A stretch of DNA of 47,498 bases from Chromatiaceae bacterium (GCA_013426805.1 JACDZG010000052.1:1-47498), one strand, 5' to 3'; positions 35,640 through 43,841 are shown, counted from the first letter of the stretch. The notes: generated by a model from the sequence alone, not told the origin. Numbers and translations: made by a program.

Positions 35640-36731
35640 GTGCATCGCAGCGGGGGGTTCAATGGACGCGGAGGACAATTGACTCAGGCCGGGCTGAAAA
35701 ACGCGGGCGGCGGTGGGGCGGCCGCTGGTCCGGGATCGGGTGCGCACCGTCGTCCGGCGGTCGGCCTGCTGGAGAGCCGCCGGCTGCTCCTGGGCGTCGG
35801 CGGCCTGCTTGGTCTGGCACTGGGGCTGGCGCTGGCCTGGTACTGGGAGCACCCCGCGTCGCTCGCGGCCTGGGCGCTGCTGCTGGCCGGGCTCGGTTGG
35901 GCGGGCGCCGACGTGCGCCCCCGCCAGATCGGCACCATCGGCCCGCCCACCGCGCCGGTCGCGCCGCATGGCCGGCGGGTCCGGGATGGGCCATTGGTCA
36001 TGGTCGAACTGGCCGGCGGGCCCTTTTTCATGGGCTCGCCGGACACCGACCCGATGGCCGATGATCGGGAGAAGCCGCGCCACCAGGTCCAGGTCAGCGC
36101 CTTGCGCATGGGCCTGACACCGGTCACCCGCGGCCAGTGGCGCGCGGTGATGGGGGATGACCGCGGCTCCGGCGGCGACGCGCACCCGGTGACCGAGGTG
36201 TCCTGGGACGACGCCCTGCACTTCTGCAACCGCCTGTCCACGCAGCAGGGCTATCGCCCCTGCTACCGGCAGACCGGGCGTGGGTCCCGGCGGCACTGGG
36301 TCTGCGATTGGCAGGCCGGCGGCTACCGGCTCCCCACGGAGGCGGAGTGGGAGTATGGGTGCCGGGCGGGGACCGGGACCCGCTGGTCCAGTGGAGACGA
36401 CCCCGAGTCATTGGGCGATGCCGCCTGGTTCAAGCAGAATTCCGGCGGCTCGGCCCATCCCGTTGCAGAGAAAGGGCCCAACCCCTGGGGTCTGCACGAC
36501 CTCCACGGCAACGTCTGGGAGTGGTGCTGGGACTGGTACGGCCCCTACCGACCCGACGATCCCATTGATCCCCGCGGTGCCGCGCAAGGCCAGTCTCGGG
36601 TTGTGCGCGGCGGCTCGTTCGTCTATTCGCCCGACGGCCTGCGCTCGGCGTTCCGGAACCTCGACCTTCCCGTGTTCCGGGCCGAGGACCTGGGGTTCCG
36701 TTGCGTGCGCGGTCCGGTCCGCCAGCCTTGA
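35640..36731 (+). CDS. DGR target protein 1: membrane-anchored FGE-sulfatase/C-type-lectin-fold protein
   Basis: About 363 residues (GTG 35640; a TTG at 35682 behind GAGGA is an alternative start). Two membrane helices (about 46-90) precede an FGE-sulfatase domain of C-type-lectin fold (about 118-363). Its blocks are MVELAGGPFFMGSP, TPVTRGQWRAVMG, YRLPTEAEWEYGCRAGTG, NPWGLHDLHGNVWEWCWDWY and VVRGGSF. The last 44 codons are variable repeat VR1. In DGRs this fold displays the diversified residues as a ligand-binding surface, so it should be read as a binding protein, not a formylglycine-generating enzyme. It is transcribed toward the reverse transcriptase (convergent). Confidence 0.9.
   Translation: MHRSGGFNGRGGQLTQAGLKNAGGGGAAAGPGSGAHRRPAVGLLESRRLLLGVGGLLGLALGLALAWYWEHPASLAAWALLLAGLGWAGADVRPRQIGTIGPPTAPVAPHGRRVRDGPLVMVELAGGPFFMGSPDTDPMADDREKPRHQVQVSALRMGLTPVTRGQWRAVMGDDRGSGGDAHPVTEVSWDDALHFCNRLSTQQGYRPCYRQTGRGSRRHWVCDWQAGGYRLPTEAEWEYGCRAGTGTRWSSGDDPESLGDAAWFKQNSGGSAHPVAEKGPNPWGLHDLHGNVWEWCWDWYGPYRPDDPIDPRGAAQGQSRVVRGGSFVYSPDGLRSAFRNLDLPVFRAEDLGFRCVRGPVRQP
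36597..36728 (+). repeat. DGR variable repeat VR1
   Basis: 132 bp, aligned without gaps to the template repeat (37944-38075, opposite strand). There are 16 mismatches, at template plus-strand positions 37947, 37981, 37985, 37990, 37991, 37996, 37997, 37999, 38004, 38005, 38011, 38020, 38021, 38035, 38036 and 38048. Every one is T on the plus strand, that is A in the sense template. It mostly replaces AAC codons (Asn to Tyr, Gly, Phe, Phe, Ala, Asp), plus His to Leu, Gln to Leu twice and Glu to Val. The GC-rich 3' part is almost unchanged, as expected for the initiation region of retrohoming. Confidence 0.97.
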
Positions 36732-36753
36732 CACAGTGACATAGTGTCTTTTT
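36730..36753 (+). terminator. Hairpin plus T-run just after VR1
   Basis: GACAC (36730-36734) and GTGTC (36744-36748) form a short stem followed by TTTTT, directly at the stop codon of target 1. It could terminate transcription. A hairpin just beyond the variable repeat also assists target recognition in studied DGRs. A similar TGACACA-TGACA, then TTTGTCTTTTT, follows VR2. Confidence 0.55.
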
Positions 36754-36832
36754 GTCTTGTCTTTTTCCCGGCAGTTTTTGGCGTCGGAAATGTCATTTTG
36801 TCACTCCGCCATCCCTGGCCCGGGTGCCGGCC

Positions 36833-37828
36833 TCAGACCTCGGGAAAACACAGGAGGCCCCGATAGGAACGGATGCTGCGGATCAGCGGCTCATCCCCCG
36901 CCGCCGCGGCGCGGCGCAGGCGCGCCGCCAGGCGGCGGCGCAGCTTGCGGCTCGGCGCGATCCCCGCGCGCGCGACCCGGTAGCCCAGAAAGACCCCCGG
37001 CGCCCGGTTGGGCGCAACCACGAGCCGCTTGGGATTGAGCCCCAGCCCCCGCCGCTCGCCGAGCCAGTCCGCGAGCGCGGCACGCGCCCGCTCCAGCGGC
37101 TCGGGCGCGTCGGCGAACAGCACGAAGTCGTCCATGTAGCGCAGGTAGCCGGGGACTTTCAGCACCCGTTTGACGAAATGGTCCATGGGGTCCAAATAAA
37201 AGGCCCCGCTCCACTGGCTGAACCAGGAGCCGAGCGGCAACCCCCGGCCCGGCGGCGGCGCCTTGGCCCCAAGCACTTGCCGCGCCAAGGGGTGCTGATA
37301 CACCGCGTCCCCGGAGGCGATGACGTGCTCGACCAGTCGGCACGTCCGCGGGTCGCGCAGTCGCCGGAACAGGTCATCGCGCAGCCGGGCATGATCGACA
37401 TTGAGGAAGTACCCGGCAATGTCCAGATGCAGCCGATAGGCGAAACGGCGCATCCAGGACAGGTATTGCAGCACCGCCCGATGGGGCCCGCGACCGCTGC
37501 CGGTGGCATAGTGATGTTCGATGAAGGCACGCTCGTAGGCCGGGCCGATCGCTGCCAGCAGGGCATGGTGGACCACCCGGTCGCGCACCGCCGGCGCGGC
37601 GATCAGCCGCGGCTTGGGGTCCTGGATGCGGTGCAGGCGCCAGGCCGCGGGGCGGTAGGCCCCGCCGCGCAGGTCACGCTGCAAGCGCAGCAGCGCGCGG
37701 TCCCAGTCCAGTTCGAAGGCCGCCACCGTCGCCCGGCCGCGCTTGCCCTGCCGCGTGCGCTGCCAGGCCGCCCACAGGGCCTGAAACTCGGTCAGGCGCG
37801 TGAAGCTGTCGGCGGGGACGGAACGCAC
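36833..37828 (-). CDS. DGR reverse transcriptase
   Basis: 331 residues from GTG 37828, with a strong ribosome binding site (GAGGAGG at 37834-37840). It makes mutagenised cDNA from the template RNA. RT motifs in order: PKPRLIAAPAVRDRVVHHAL; LDIAGYFLNVDH with the first catalytic Asp; the DGR/group-II-type GRGLPLGSWFSQWSGAFYL ending in SQ; YMDD at 231-234 in LRYMDDFVLFA; LGLNPKRLVV; and FLGYRV. The length and the absence of maturase or endonuclease domains fit DGR RTs (usually 300-400 residues). The template repeat lies 115 bp upstream on the same strand. It converges on target 1. Confidence 0.95.
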   Translation of the reverse strand: MRSVPADSFTRLTEFQALWAAWQRTRQGKRGRATVAAFELDWDRALLRLQRDLRGGAYRPAAWRLHRIQDPKPRLIAAPAVRDRVVHHALLAAIGPAYERAFIEHHYATGSGRGPHRAVLQYLSWMRRFAYRLHLDIAGYFLNVDHARLRDDLFRRLRDPRTCRLVEHVIASGDAVYQHPLARQVLGAKAPPPGRGLPLGSWFSQWSGAFYLDPMDHFVKRVLKVPGYLRYMDDFVLFADAPEPLERARAALADWLGERRGLGLNPKRLVVAPNRAPGVFLGYRVARAGIAPSRKLRRRLAARLRRAAAAGDEPLIRSIRSYRGLLCFPEV

Positions 37829-37943
37829 GGGTGCCTCCTCAAGCGGCGGGTGGCCCGCCCGGACGGTCGGCCAGGCCTACTGGAACGGGCGGGCCGGGGT
37901 GGGGGCATGGCCCCCAGCGGACGCTGCCTGGTGACTGTGCAGC

Positions 37944-38075
37944 AGGTTGGCGGACCGGACCGCGCACGCAACGGAACCCCTGGTTCTCGTTCCGGTTCTC
38001 GGGTTGGTCGTGGTTCCGGTTCGCCGAGCGCAGGTTGTCGGGCGAATTGACGAACGAGCCGCCGCGCACAACCCG
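37944..38075 (-). repeat. DGR template repeat (TR)
   Basis: A 132-bp non-coding template on the minus strand, between the Avd-like gene and the RT gene. It matches VR1 and VR2 without gaps. Where the VRs are diverse, the sense strand is rich in AAC codons (Asn-rich if translated). AAY codons are the typical DGR design because adenine mutagenesis of AAC reaches many residues without making stop codons. An open frame does run through it (37839-38093), but it has no homology beyond the repeat, so I treat the TR as RNA template only. Confidence 0.97.
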
Positions 38076-38102
38076 CCTCCATCGTTTTCGCATCCGCCAT
38101 GC

Positions 38103-38447
38103 TCATGATGCGCGGGCCAGGCTCTTCTGCCAACCCCCGAGCTGACGCCCGATGTCGTCGGTCAGGCGCAAGAGGAACTCGAGCTGCCGCTCGTCCAGCA
38201 AGTCGATCGCATGGGCCAGCCGCAGGCGCATGCGCAGCCGGATCAGGTCGCGGTCCGCCACGGCCAGTTGCTCCTCCCGTTCGATGCCCTTGAGGGCGAG
38301 TACCAGGGCGTCGAGCAGGTCCAGACTGGCCCGGGCGGCGGCCATGGCCACCACCTGGGGGCTGTCGCCCAGGTGGCGCTGGACCCAGACCGTCAGATCC
38401 CAGGCCGCGGTGAAGATCGGCGCCTGGCGCGCCCCGCCCGCGCTCAC
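38103..38447 (-). CDS. Avd-like DGR accessory protein
   Basis: 114 residues, Arg/Leu-rich and predicted all-helical (ALVLALKGIEREEQLAVADR, LIRLRMRLRLAHAIDLL, QLEFLLRLTDDIGRQLGGW). The size, helical-bundle pattern and place between target and template match Avd (accessory variability determinant). Avd forms a basic pentameric barrel of four-helix bundles that binds the RT and template RNA. The GTG start at 38447 overlaps the stop of the HTH gene (GTGA). The stop lies 28 bp from the template repeat. Assignment is by position and pattern, not close sequence identity. Confidence 0.85.
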   Translation of the reverse strand: MSAGGARQAPIFTAAWDLTVWVQRHLGDSPQVVAMAAARASLDLLDALVLALKGIEREEQLAVADRDLIRLRMRLRLAHAIDLLDERQLEFLLRLTDDIGRQLGGWQKSLARAS

Positions 38448-39004
38448 CGCGGGTCCCCGTGCTTGCGGTCCATGCGCCGCAGCAGCCCGGCCAGCGCGGG
38501 CATCAGCTCCCCCTCCAGTGCGACGAGCCAGGTCTCACCGCTGCCGTCCGGCGCCAGCAGCAACTCCACCGCGGCCAGGCTGGCCGCATCGCGGGCGGCG
38601 CGGTAGGCGGCCGACTTCTCGTCCCGGCCGAAGCGATGACAACCCTGGGCCAGATGCTCGAGCGCGGACTTGAGATGGGCAGCGGCGGGATGCCCCGCGC
38701 CCAGGGCGTCGCACACCCCGCGGTAAAGCGGCGTGCCGATCGCCACCGCCTTGAGGTCGCGGATGGAGTAGGCCCGGTTCGGGGCGCCCGGGGTCAGGGC
38801 CTCATCGATGGCGGCACGCAGTTGGCCGCGGCGCTGCTGTGCGCGCTCGGCCACGCCCGGCAGCGCCGTTTCCAGGTCGGCCGATTCCACCGCCCAGCGG
38901 CCCCCCACCTTCTGCGCCGGCAGCCGGCCCTCCTGGATCAGATAGCGCACCTGACGCAGTGTTTTGCCCAGTGCCGCCGCGGTCTGCTGAAGCGTGAGTT
39001 GCAT
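38444..39004 (-). CDS. HTH protein of the DGR operon
   Basis: 186 residues. The N-terminus (1-50) is an excisionase/MerR-like helix-turn-helix: LTLQQTAAALGKTLRQVRYL, then EGRLPAQKVGGRWAV and ESADLETAL. The remainder is helical and Ala/Leu-rich, with AYSIRDLKAVAIGTPLYRG and HRFGRDEKSAAYRAARDAAS, which I do not recognise. The gene overlaps the Avd-like gene by four bases, so it is translationally coupled. It could regulate the DGR, bind the template or target DNA, or assist retrohoming. No function is established here. Confidence 0.8.
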   Translation of the reverse strand: MQLTLQQTAAALGKTLRQVRYLIQEGRLPAQKVGGRWAVESADLETALPGVAERAQQRRGQLRAAIDEALTPGAPNRAYSIRDLKAVAIGTPLYRGVCDALGAGHPAAAHLKSALEHLAQGCHRFGRDEKSAAYRAARDAASLAAVELLLAPDGSGETWLVALEGELMPALAGLLRRMDRKHGDPR

Positions 39005-39125
39005 TGAAGCGCCGCGCGTGGCGGACCCTTGTTACAATTGACAAGCGAATGTCAGCATAAGTGACGCCAAATTGCAACAAACATTGAGAGGCAAACGAAC
39101 AACAAAAAGACAAAGTGTCAATGTG
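39005..39125 (-). promoter_or_regulatory. Probable promoter region of the DGR operon and 3' flank of VR2
   Basis: 121 bp, AT-richer than its surroundings, between target 2 and the HTH gene. An imperfect inverted repeat, CTTGTTACAATTGACAAG (39033-39050), could be an operator. The right part (39104-39125) reads on the minus strand as TGACACATTGACACTTTGTC followed by a T-run and resembles the 3' flank of VR1. No firm -35/-10 pair is called. Confidence 0.45.
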
Positions 39126-42100
39126 TCAAGGCTGGCGGACCGGACCGCGCACGCAACGGAACCCCTGGTACTCGTCCCGGCTCTCGGGTGGGTCGAGGTT
39201 CCGGCGCGCCGAGCGCAGGATGTCGGGCGAATTGACGAACGAGCCGCCGCGCACAACCCGTGTACCTGCATCGGCAGCGCCGGTCGGGTCGAGCGACGCG
39301 GCCGACTCGTAAGGTCCATACCAGTCCCGTACCCACTCCCAGAGGTTGCCGTGCATGTCGTGCAATCCGAAACGATTCGCGGCCTTGGACGCGACCGGAT
39401 GAGCGCTGTTCCCGGCGTTGCCGTTAAACCAGGCATAGCGGCCCAGCCACTCTTGATCAGGCCCGAATGACCAGGGGGCGCGGCTGCCGGCGCGGGCGGC
39501 GAACTCCCACTGGGCCTCGGTGGGCAGGTCGCCGCCGAGTGTTCGGCACAGGTCCGCGGCTTGCTGCCAGTCAATCGTGGCCGCTGGCAGGTCGTCTGCC
39601 GCACCGGGCGTCGGATCCAGCCCGACCCGGCGCACCTGACCGTTGGTCACCTCGGTCCAGGTGATCTCGAAGGCCGAGAGGCTCACCCGGTGGGCAGGCT
39701 GCTCGCTGTTGTACTTCCTCGCCAGTGCCTCCGGCGGGTCGGTCGGCGCGGTGCCCTGGGTGAAGGTGCCGGGGCAGAGTCGGACCCAGGTCAGGCCGGT
39801 GTCGGGGTCCGGGGTGGCAAGCGGGGCGAAGTGCAGCTTGACCGCCCCCTGACCGGCGAGCCGCCGCAGTTCGGGGACCCGCGTCAGGTCCAGTACGCCG
39901 GTGCGCTCGGGCACGGGTGGGCCGGTGCGCGGCTGACCAAGGTCCCGGAACAACCGGGCGGTCGCCCCATGGTCCGCCGCCACGATGGCCCAGGGGCCGG
40001 GCCAGTCCGCCGCCGCCGGTGCCGGATCGGCTGTGGACGGCAGCAGCCACACCAGGAGTTGGGTCTGGCGGTCCAGCAGCGGGTGGCGCTGGGGGAGCCG
40101 GGCCAGCGCGCTGCGCCACTCCGTCGCGACCAGCACCAGGTCGGCGCTGCCCGAATCCAGGAGTTGGATGGCGAGCCGCCGGGCGTCGGGGCGCTGCGGG
40201 TCCGCGGCGATGACCGCGAGCGAGCGGCTGGGCCAGGCCGGGTCGCAGGGTCGGACCGGCTCCGCCAGGACGCCGCCGATGAAGAGCAGCCCGCGGCTGC
40301 CCGGAGAGGGGACGACCGGGTTGTTGGCGGTCGGGGCGGCGCCGTCGGCGGACGGCGCCTCGCCCCAGCGCCAGGTGACGCGCACCGTCGCGCCCGGGGG
40401 GACACCGGTCAGGACCTCGGCCGACTTGCGGTGGCCGACCGCCAGGGTCCCGGCGTCGGTGCCGGTGCCGATCAACCGCAGGGTCTGGTCCTTGAGCGCC
40501 GGGTGGTCCAGCAGCGGCTCGGTGGCGACCAGCGCGATCCCCGGCGGATGCAGCGCGCGCAGGCCCGCGGTGACGAAAGCCGCCAGCGCCAGACCGGCGA
40601 GCGCACCCAGCGCGAGCGCCGGGCGGGTCGGCGGGGCAAAATGCAGCCGCCGCGCGAGTGGCCGGCCGCCCAGTCCCAGCCGGTAGAGTGCCTCCAGCAG
40701 GTCCGGGCGGTCCGCGTAGTCCTGCCAGCGCCAGGGGAGCCGGATCAGTTGGCCGTCCCGCCGGTCGGGGTCCGACTCGCCATCGGCGACTTCGGCAGCG
40801 ACCGGTGGCGCGGCCGGGTCCGCCGGGTGCGGGTCCGGCTGCTGCGCTGACTCAGACGCCTGGTCCCAGGTGCAAAGTTCCCCGAGGCGCTGCCGAATCT
40901 CGGTGCCGAGCCCCGACGCGGCCAGGTCGAGCAGGTCCTTGGCCGCCGCTTCCGGACCCAGGAACAGCCGCAGCAGGGCGAGTTCCAGGTCCCAGCGGCG
41001 CTCGGGCTCGGTGTCCGCCCAGGGCAGCAGGGGATTCTGTTGGTCGCGCTGGGCCTTCCCGGCCGCCGCGAAGCGCTCGATCCACCAGTGGATCGCCTGC
41101 TTCGCCGGTCCGTCGGGCAGCAGCCCGGTCCCCGGGTGGGTGCCGGCGCGCGGCAGCCGGCCGGTCAGCGGGTGAGTGCCCGCGCGCAGCAGGGCGTTGA
41201 CCAGCCGGCGCCGCGCCGGCCCGTGCCAGACCAGTGCGTCGCCCTCCGCGTGGCGGCGCAGGTCGCCGATCCGCCAGGGGTCGAGCGCCAGACCCAACCG
41301 GGTGCGCAGGCGCTGGGCGGCCGGCGCGTCGCAGCCGTCCGGGACCAGGGCACAGGCCCCGGCCCAGAGCACCAGGTCGCCATGCAGGGGCCGCGGACCG
41401 GCGCCGGGTGCCGCGGCGGGCGCGGTCTCCGGACCGGCGCCGAGCCAGGCCGTCAGGTCACGGGGGGCGAGCGGCCGCAGCCGCCAGGGCGCCAGGGCGC
41501 GGGCCAGCGCGCCCCCGCCGGAGAAGTCGACCACCGCGACCCGCGGCCAGCGGGCGAGGTTGCGCAATTGGCGCGCCACCGGTGCCCGCCGGGCGGGCGA
41601 CGCCAGGGCGCGCAGCAACCCGGCGCCGTCGGTGAGGAGAGCGACCAACACCTGGTCACGGCGGCCATCCTCGGCTGCCGGCGTGAAGGGGTCGCCCGCG
41701 CCCCACCAGAGCCGGTCCGGGGTGCCGGCGAAGCCGCCGATCCGCACGCCGAGTCCGCCGCGGCGCAAGCTGTCGCCGAGCTCCGCGACGAGCGCGGCGA
41801 GCTCCGGGGATTGACAGTGAGTGTCGCGCAGCAACCAGACCTCGCGCGGGTACTTGGCGTGCCGGTAGCAGACCCGGGCCAGTCCCCCGGCGCGGGCGGT
41901 GAGGGCGGCGGTGGCGCGCTCATCGACCCGGCGGGTGCGGTCGGCGGCGGTGAAACGGGCGATGCGCCAGGTCATGGCGCGCCGCTCGCGGGCCGGGGTC
42001 AGCAGGGTGTCGCTGCCGCGGGCGGCGGGCAGCGGCTGCCAGCCGGGACCGCCGCGCACCGGCGGGAGCGGGTCGGGCTCCAGCCGACCGCGACGCCGGT

Positions 42101-42764
42101 GCCTCCTGGCCAAGAGCCCGGCCGCCAGGGCGCACAGCAGGCCCAGACCCGCGAGACCCGCGGGCCCCAGGCGCGGCGGGAGCGCGACATCGGCTGGTGT
42201 GACCAGGGCCTGCCAGAAGCGGATAGCGGGCGCGGGCTCGCTGGGGAGATCATCGTCCTGGTCGCCCCCGTCAGCGGGGCTGACCACTTGGTCGACGGGC
42301 GGGGTGACCTGGATGCCGGACACCGACCCGCCCGGCCACGCCTGCCAGAGTGCCGGCAAGGCGACAAGGACAGCGGCCACCGCGGCGAGCCGCGGAGATC
42401 GGCGTCGGCCGACGGGTGCGGGGTCGGCCCCGGAGGTCTGTTCGGGGGGCTGAGCGGCGGAGGCGCCCGTGACGGTGCGCGATGGCACGTCCGCGCGGAC
42501 GCCGGCGCCCCCGATGGCCGGTCCCGGGGTCCGCAGCCAGTCCGCGGCGGGGAGGTCGGGACACCAGAGGTCGAACAGCCAGTCGAAGGTCGCCTGGTGC
42601 TCCGGCCGTTTGACCAGCAGCAGGCCCAGGAAGCGCCGCAGTCCGTCCCGGTCCAGGCGCGGCGCACACGCCAGCGCGTGCCGGGTGCGCACCACCTCCG
42701 CCGGGCCCACCGGCACCCCTTCGGCGCGCAGTGCGGTGAACAGCTCGTCGAGACTACCCCGCAT
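39126..42764 (-). CDS. DGR target protein 2: membrane vWA-like/FGE-fold sensor
   Basis: 1212 residues. The N-terminal 70 residues (LFTALRAEGVPVGPAEVVR, RDGLRRFLGLLLVKRPEHQ) resemble the leader of MoxR-associated vWA/CoxE-like proteins. TM helices lie near 125-141 and 201-219. The middle (about 255-470: EVWLLRDTHC, LAALVAELGDSLRRGGLG, VLVALLTDGAGLL) resembles a vWA domain without a clear metal-site DxSxS. TM3 is near 714-738. A C-terminal FGE-sulfatase/C-type-lectin-fold domain follows (about 978-1212: LPTEAQWEFAARAGSR, GLHDMHGNLWEWVRDWYG). The last 44 codons are variable repeat VR2. It starts 9 bp after the MoxR gene stop, so the two form an operon. Inferred role: a diversified binding protein coupled to an AAA+ switch. 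The vWA call is tentative. Confidence 0.85.
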   Translation of the reverse strand: MRGSLDELFTALRAEGVPVGPAEVVRTRHALACAPRLDRDGLRRFLGLLLVKRPEHQATFDWLFDLWCPDLPAADWLRTPGPAIGGAGVRADVPSRTVTGASAAQPPEQTSGADPAPVGRRRSPRLAAVAAVLVALPALWQAWPGGSVSGIQVTPPVDQVVSPADGGDQDDDLPSEPAPAIRFWQALVTPADVALPPRLGPAGLAGLGLLCALAAGLLARRHRRRGRLEPDPLPPVRGGPGWQPLPAARGSDTLLTPARERRAMTWRIARFTAADRTRRVDERATAALTARAGGLARVCYRHAKYPREVWLLRDTHCQSPELAALVAELGDSLRRGGLGVRIGGFAGTPDRLWWGAGDPFTPAAEDGRRDQVLVALLTDGAGLLRALASPARRAPVARQLRNLARWPRVAVVDFSGGGALARALAPWRLRPLAPRDLTAWLGAGPETAPAAAPGAGPRPLHGDLVLWAGACALVPDGCDAPAAQRLRTRLGLALDPWRIGDLRRHAEGDALVWHGPARRRLVNALLRAGTHPLTGRLPRAGTHPGTGLLPDGPAKQAIHWWIERFAAAGKAQRDQQNPLLPWADTEPERRWDLELALLRLFLGPEAAAKDLLDLAASGLGTEIRQRLGELCTWDQASESAQQPDPHPADPAAPPVAAEVADGESDPDRRDGQLIRLPWRWQDYADRPDLLEALYRLGLGGRPLARRLHFAPPTRPALALGALAGLALAAFVTAGLRALHPPGIALVATEPLLDHPALKDQTLRLIGTGTDAGTLAVGHRKSAEVLTGVPPGATVRVTWRWGEAPSADGAAPTANNPVVPSPGSRGLLFIGGVLAEPVRPCDPAWPSRSLAVIAADPQRPDARRLAIQLLDSGSADLVLVATEWRSALARLPQRHPLLDRQTQLLVWLLPSTADPAPAAADWPGPWAIVAADHGATARLFRDLGQPRTGPPVPERTGVLDLTRVPELRRLAGQGAVKLHFAPLATPDPDTGLTWVRLCPGTFTQGTAPTDPPEALARKYNSEQPAHRVSLSAFEITWTEVTNGQVRRVGLDPTPGAADDLPAATIDWQQAADLCRTLGGDLPTEAQWEFAARAGSRAPWSFGPDQEWLGRYAWFNGNAGNSAHPVASKAANRFGLHDMHGNLWEWVRDWYGPYESAASLDPTGAADAGTRVVRGGSFVNSPDILRSARRNLDPPESRDEYQGFRCVRGPVRQP
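39129..39260 (-). repeat. DGR variable repeat VR2
   Basis: 132 bp, gap-free against the template repeat and on the same strand as it. There are nine mismatches, at template positions 37947, 37985, 37991, 37996, 38005, 38011, 38020, 38021 and 38035, all template adenines in sense orientation. All nine sites are also changed in VR1. Protein changes are Asn to Ile, Arg, Ser, Asp and Tyr, His to Leu and Gln to Pro; one change is silent. Confidence 0.97.
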
Positions 42765-42773
42765 CGGGGCCGC

Positions 42774-43841
42774 TCAGCGCAGGTTGTCCAGGTCGGACTG
42801 GTCCTTGAGCAGGACCCCGAGCCCCGGCAGGTCCGCCAAGCCGTAGGCCCGCAGCCGCGACGCCTGTTCACCCCGGGCGCTCAAGATGCACAGCCAGGCC
42901 AGCAGCTCGGCCGTGGACGGCTTTTTCTCCTCGGCCAGCTCGCGCAACCGCCAGAAACACGCCAGGGCCGCGTCCAGGGTCTCGGGGTCCAGGTTCGGAA
43001 AGTCGTCGGCATGGGCGCGCACCGCGTCCTTCACCAGGGCGTCGGTGATCTCGATGCGGTGGAAGATGCAGCGGCGCAGGAAGGCGTCGGGCAGGCGGCG
43101 CTCGTCGTTGCTGGTAACCACCAGGATCGGCGGCCGACCGGAGGTGGGCCGGAGATCAACGCCGAGGAAGGGGTGGCGGAAGCAGTGCTGGTCCAACTCG
43201 TGGAGCAGGTCGTTGGGGAAGTCCCGCGGCGCCTTGTCGATCTCGTCGATCAGGAGGACGGCGTCGGTCTTCTCCAGATAGGCCAGCCACAGGGCGCCCA
43301 TGGTGAGGAACCGGCTGCGCTCACGCGCGCTCGCGGCGAGCAGGGGGTCGCGCTCCGCGGGGCTGCCGACAGCGACCGGGGCAGGGTCTGGTGTTGCGGT
43401 GCCGGCGCCTGGCTTGATCTCAGTCGGGGTCTCAATCGCGGTCTCAGCCCCGGCCTCGGCCGCGGTGCGGCGACTCTGGGCCCAATGCAAATAGCCCACG
43501 GCGTCGAAGTCGTAGCGCAGATCCTCGGCACTGGAGTTGGATTTGACCTGGAACTTGAAGACCGGGATCTTGAAATACCAGGCGAGGAACTCGGCCACCT
43601 GGGTCTTGCCGGTGCCGGGCTCCCCGGTGAGCAGCAGCGGGGCGCCCAGGTTCAGGGCCAGGTTGATGGCCATCCGCAGGTGCGACGAGGGGCGGTAATG
43701 CCTGGCCGCGGCCCGATGATCGTGCAGCGAGGGCGGCAGCCGACGCCGGCCGAGCTGCGCGCGGGCGGCGAGCCGCTGCGCCTCGTCCGCCTCGGGGTCG
43801 GGGACTGTGACCAGCTCGAACACGGGATCGTTTGGGGACAT
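42774..43841 (-). CDS. MoxR-family AAA+ ATPase
   Basis: 355 residues. Walker A GEPGTGKT at 73-80, Walker B LLIDEID with D199/E200, sensor-1 VVTSNDERRLPDAF, and an arginine-finger region FLRRCIFHRIEI. A Pro/Ala-rich insert of about 50 residues (125-175) lies between Walker A and B. MoxR ATPases remodel or activate a partner, usually a vWA protein encoded next door, which fits the 9-bp distance to target 2. ATG 43841 is chosen over a start eight codons upstream, where the sequence is not family-like. Confidence 0.9.
   Translation of the reverse strand: MSPNDPVFELVTVPDPEADEAQRLAARAQLGRRRLPPSLHDHRAAARHYRPSSHLRMAINLALNLGAPLLLTGEPGTGKTQVAEFLAWYFKIPVFKFQVKSNSSAEDLRYDFDAVGYLHWAQSRRTAAEAGAETAIETPTEIKPGAGTATPDPAPVAVGSPAERDPLLAASARERSRFLTMGALWLAYLEKTDAVLLIDEIDKAPRDFPNDLLHELDQHCFRHPFLGVDLRPTSGRPPILVVTSNDERRLPDAFLRRCIFHRIEITDALVKDAVRAHADDFPNLDPETLDAALACFWRLRELAEEKKPSTAELLAWLCILSARGEQASRLRAYGLADLPGLGVLLKDQSDLDNLR

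Noticed and set aside
35640-36731. Target 1 read as a formylglycine-generating enzyme for sulfatases
   Set aside because: No sulfatase gene is nearby, and its C-terminus is a DGR variable repeat. The fold is used here for binding.
37839-38093. An 84-codon frame running through the DGR template repeat
   Set aside because: It resembles the targets only inside the repeat, and its flanks are Arg/Pro-rich noise. It is explained by the template function.
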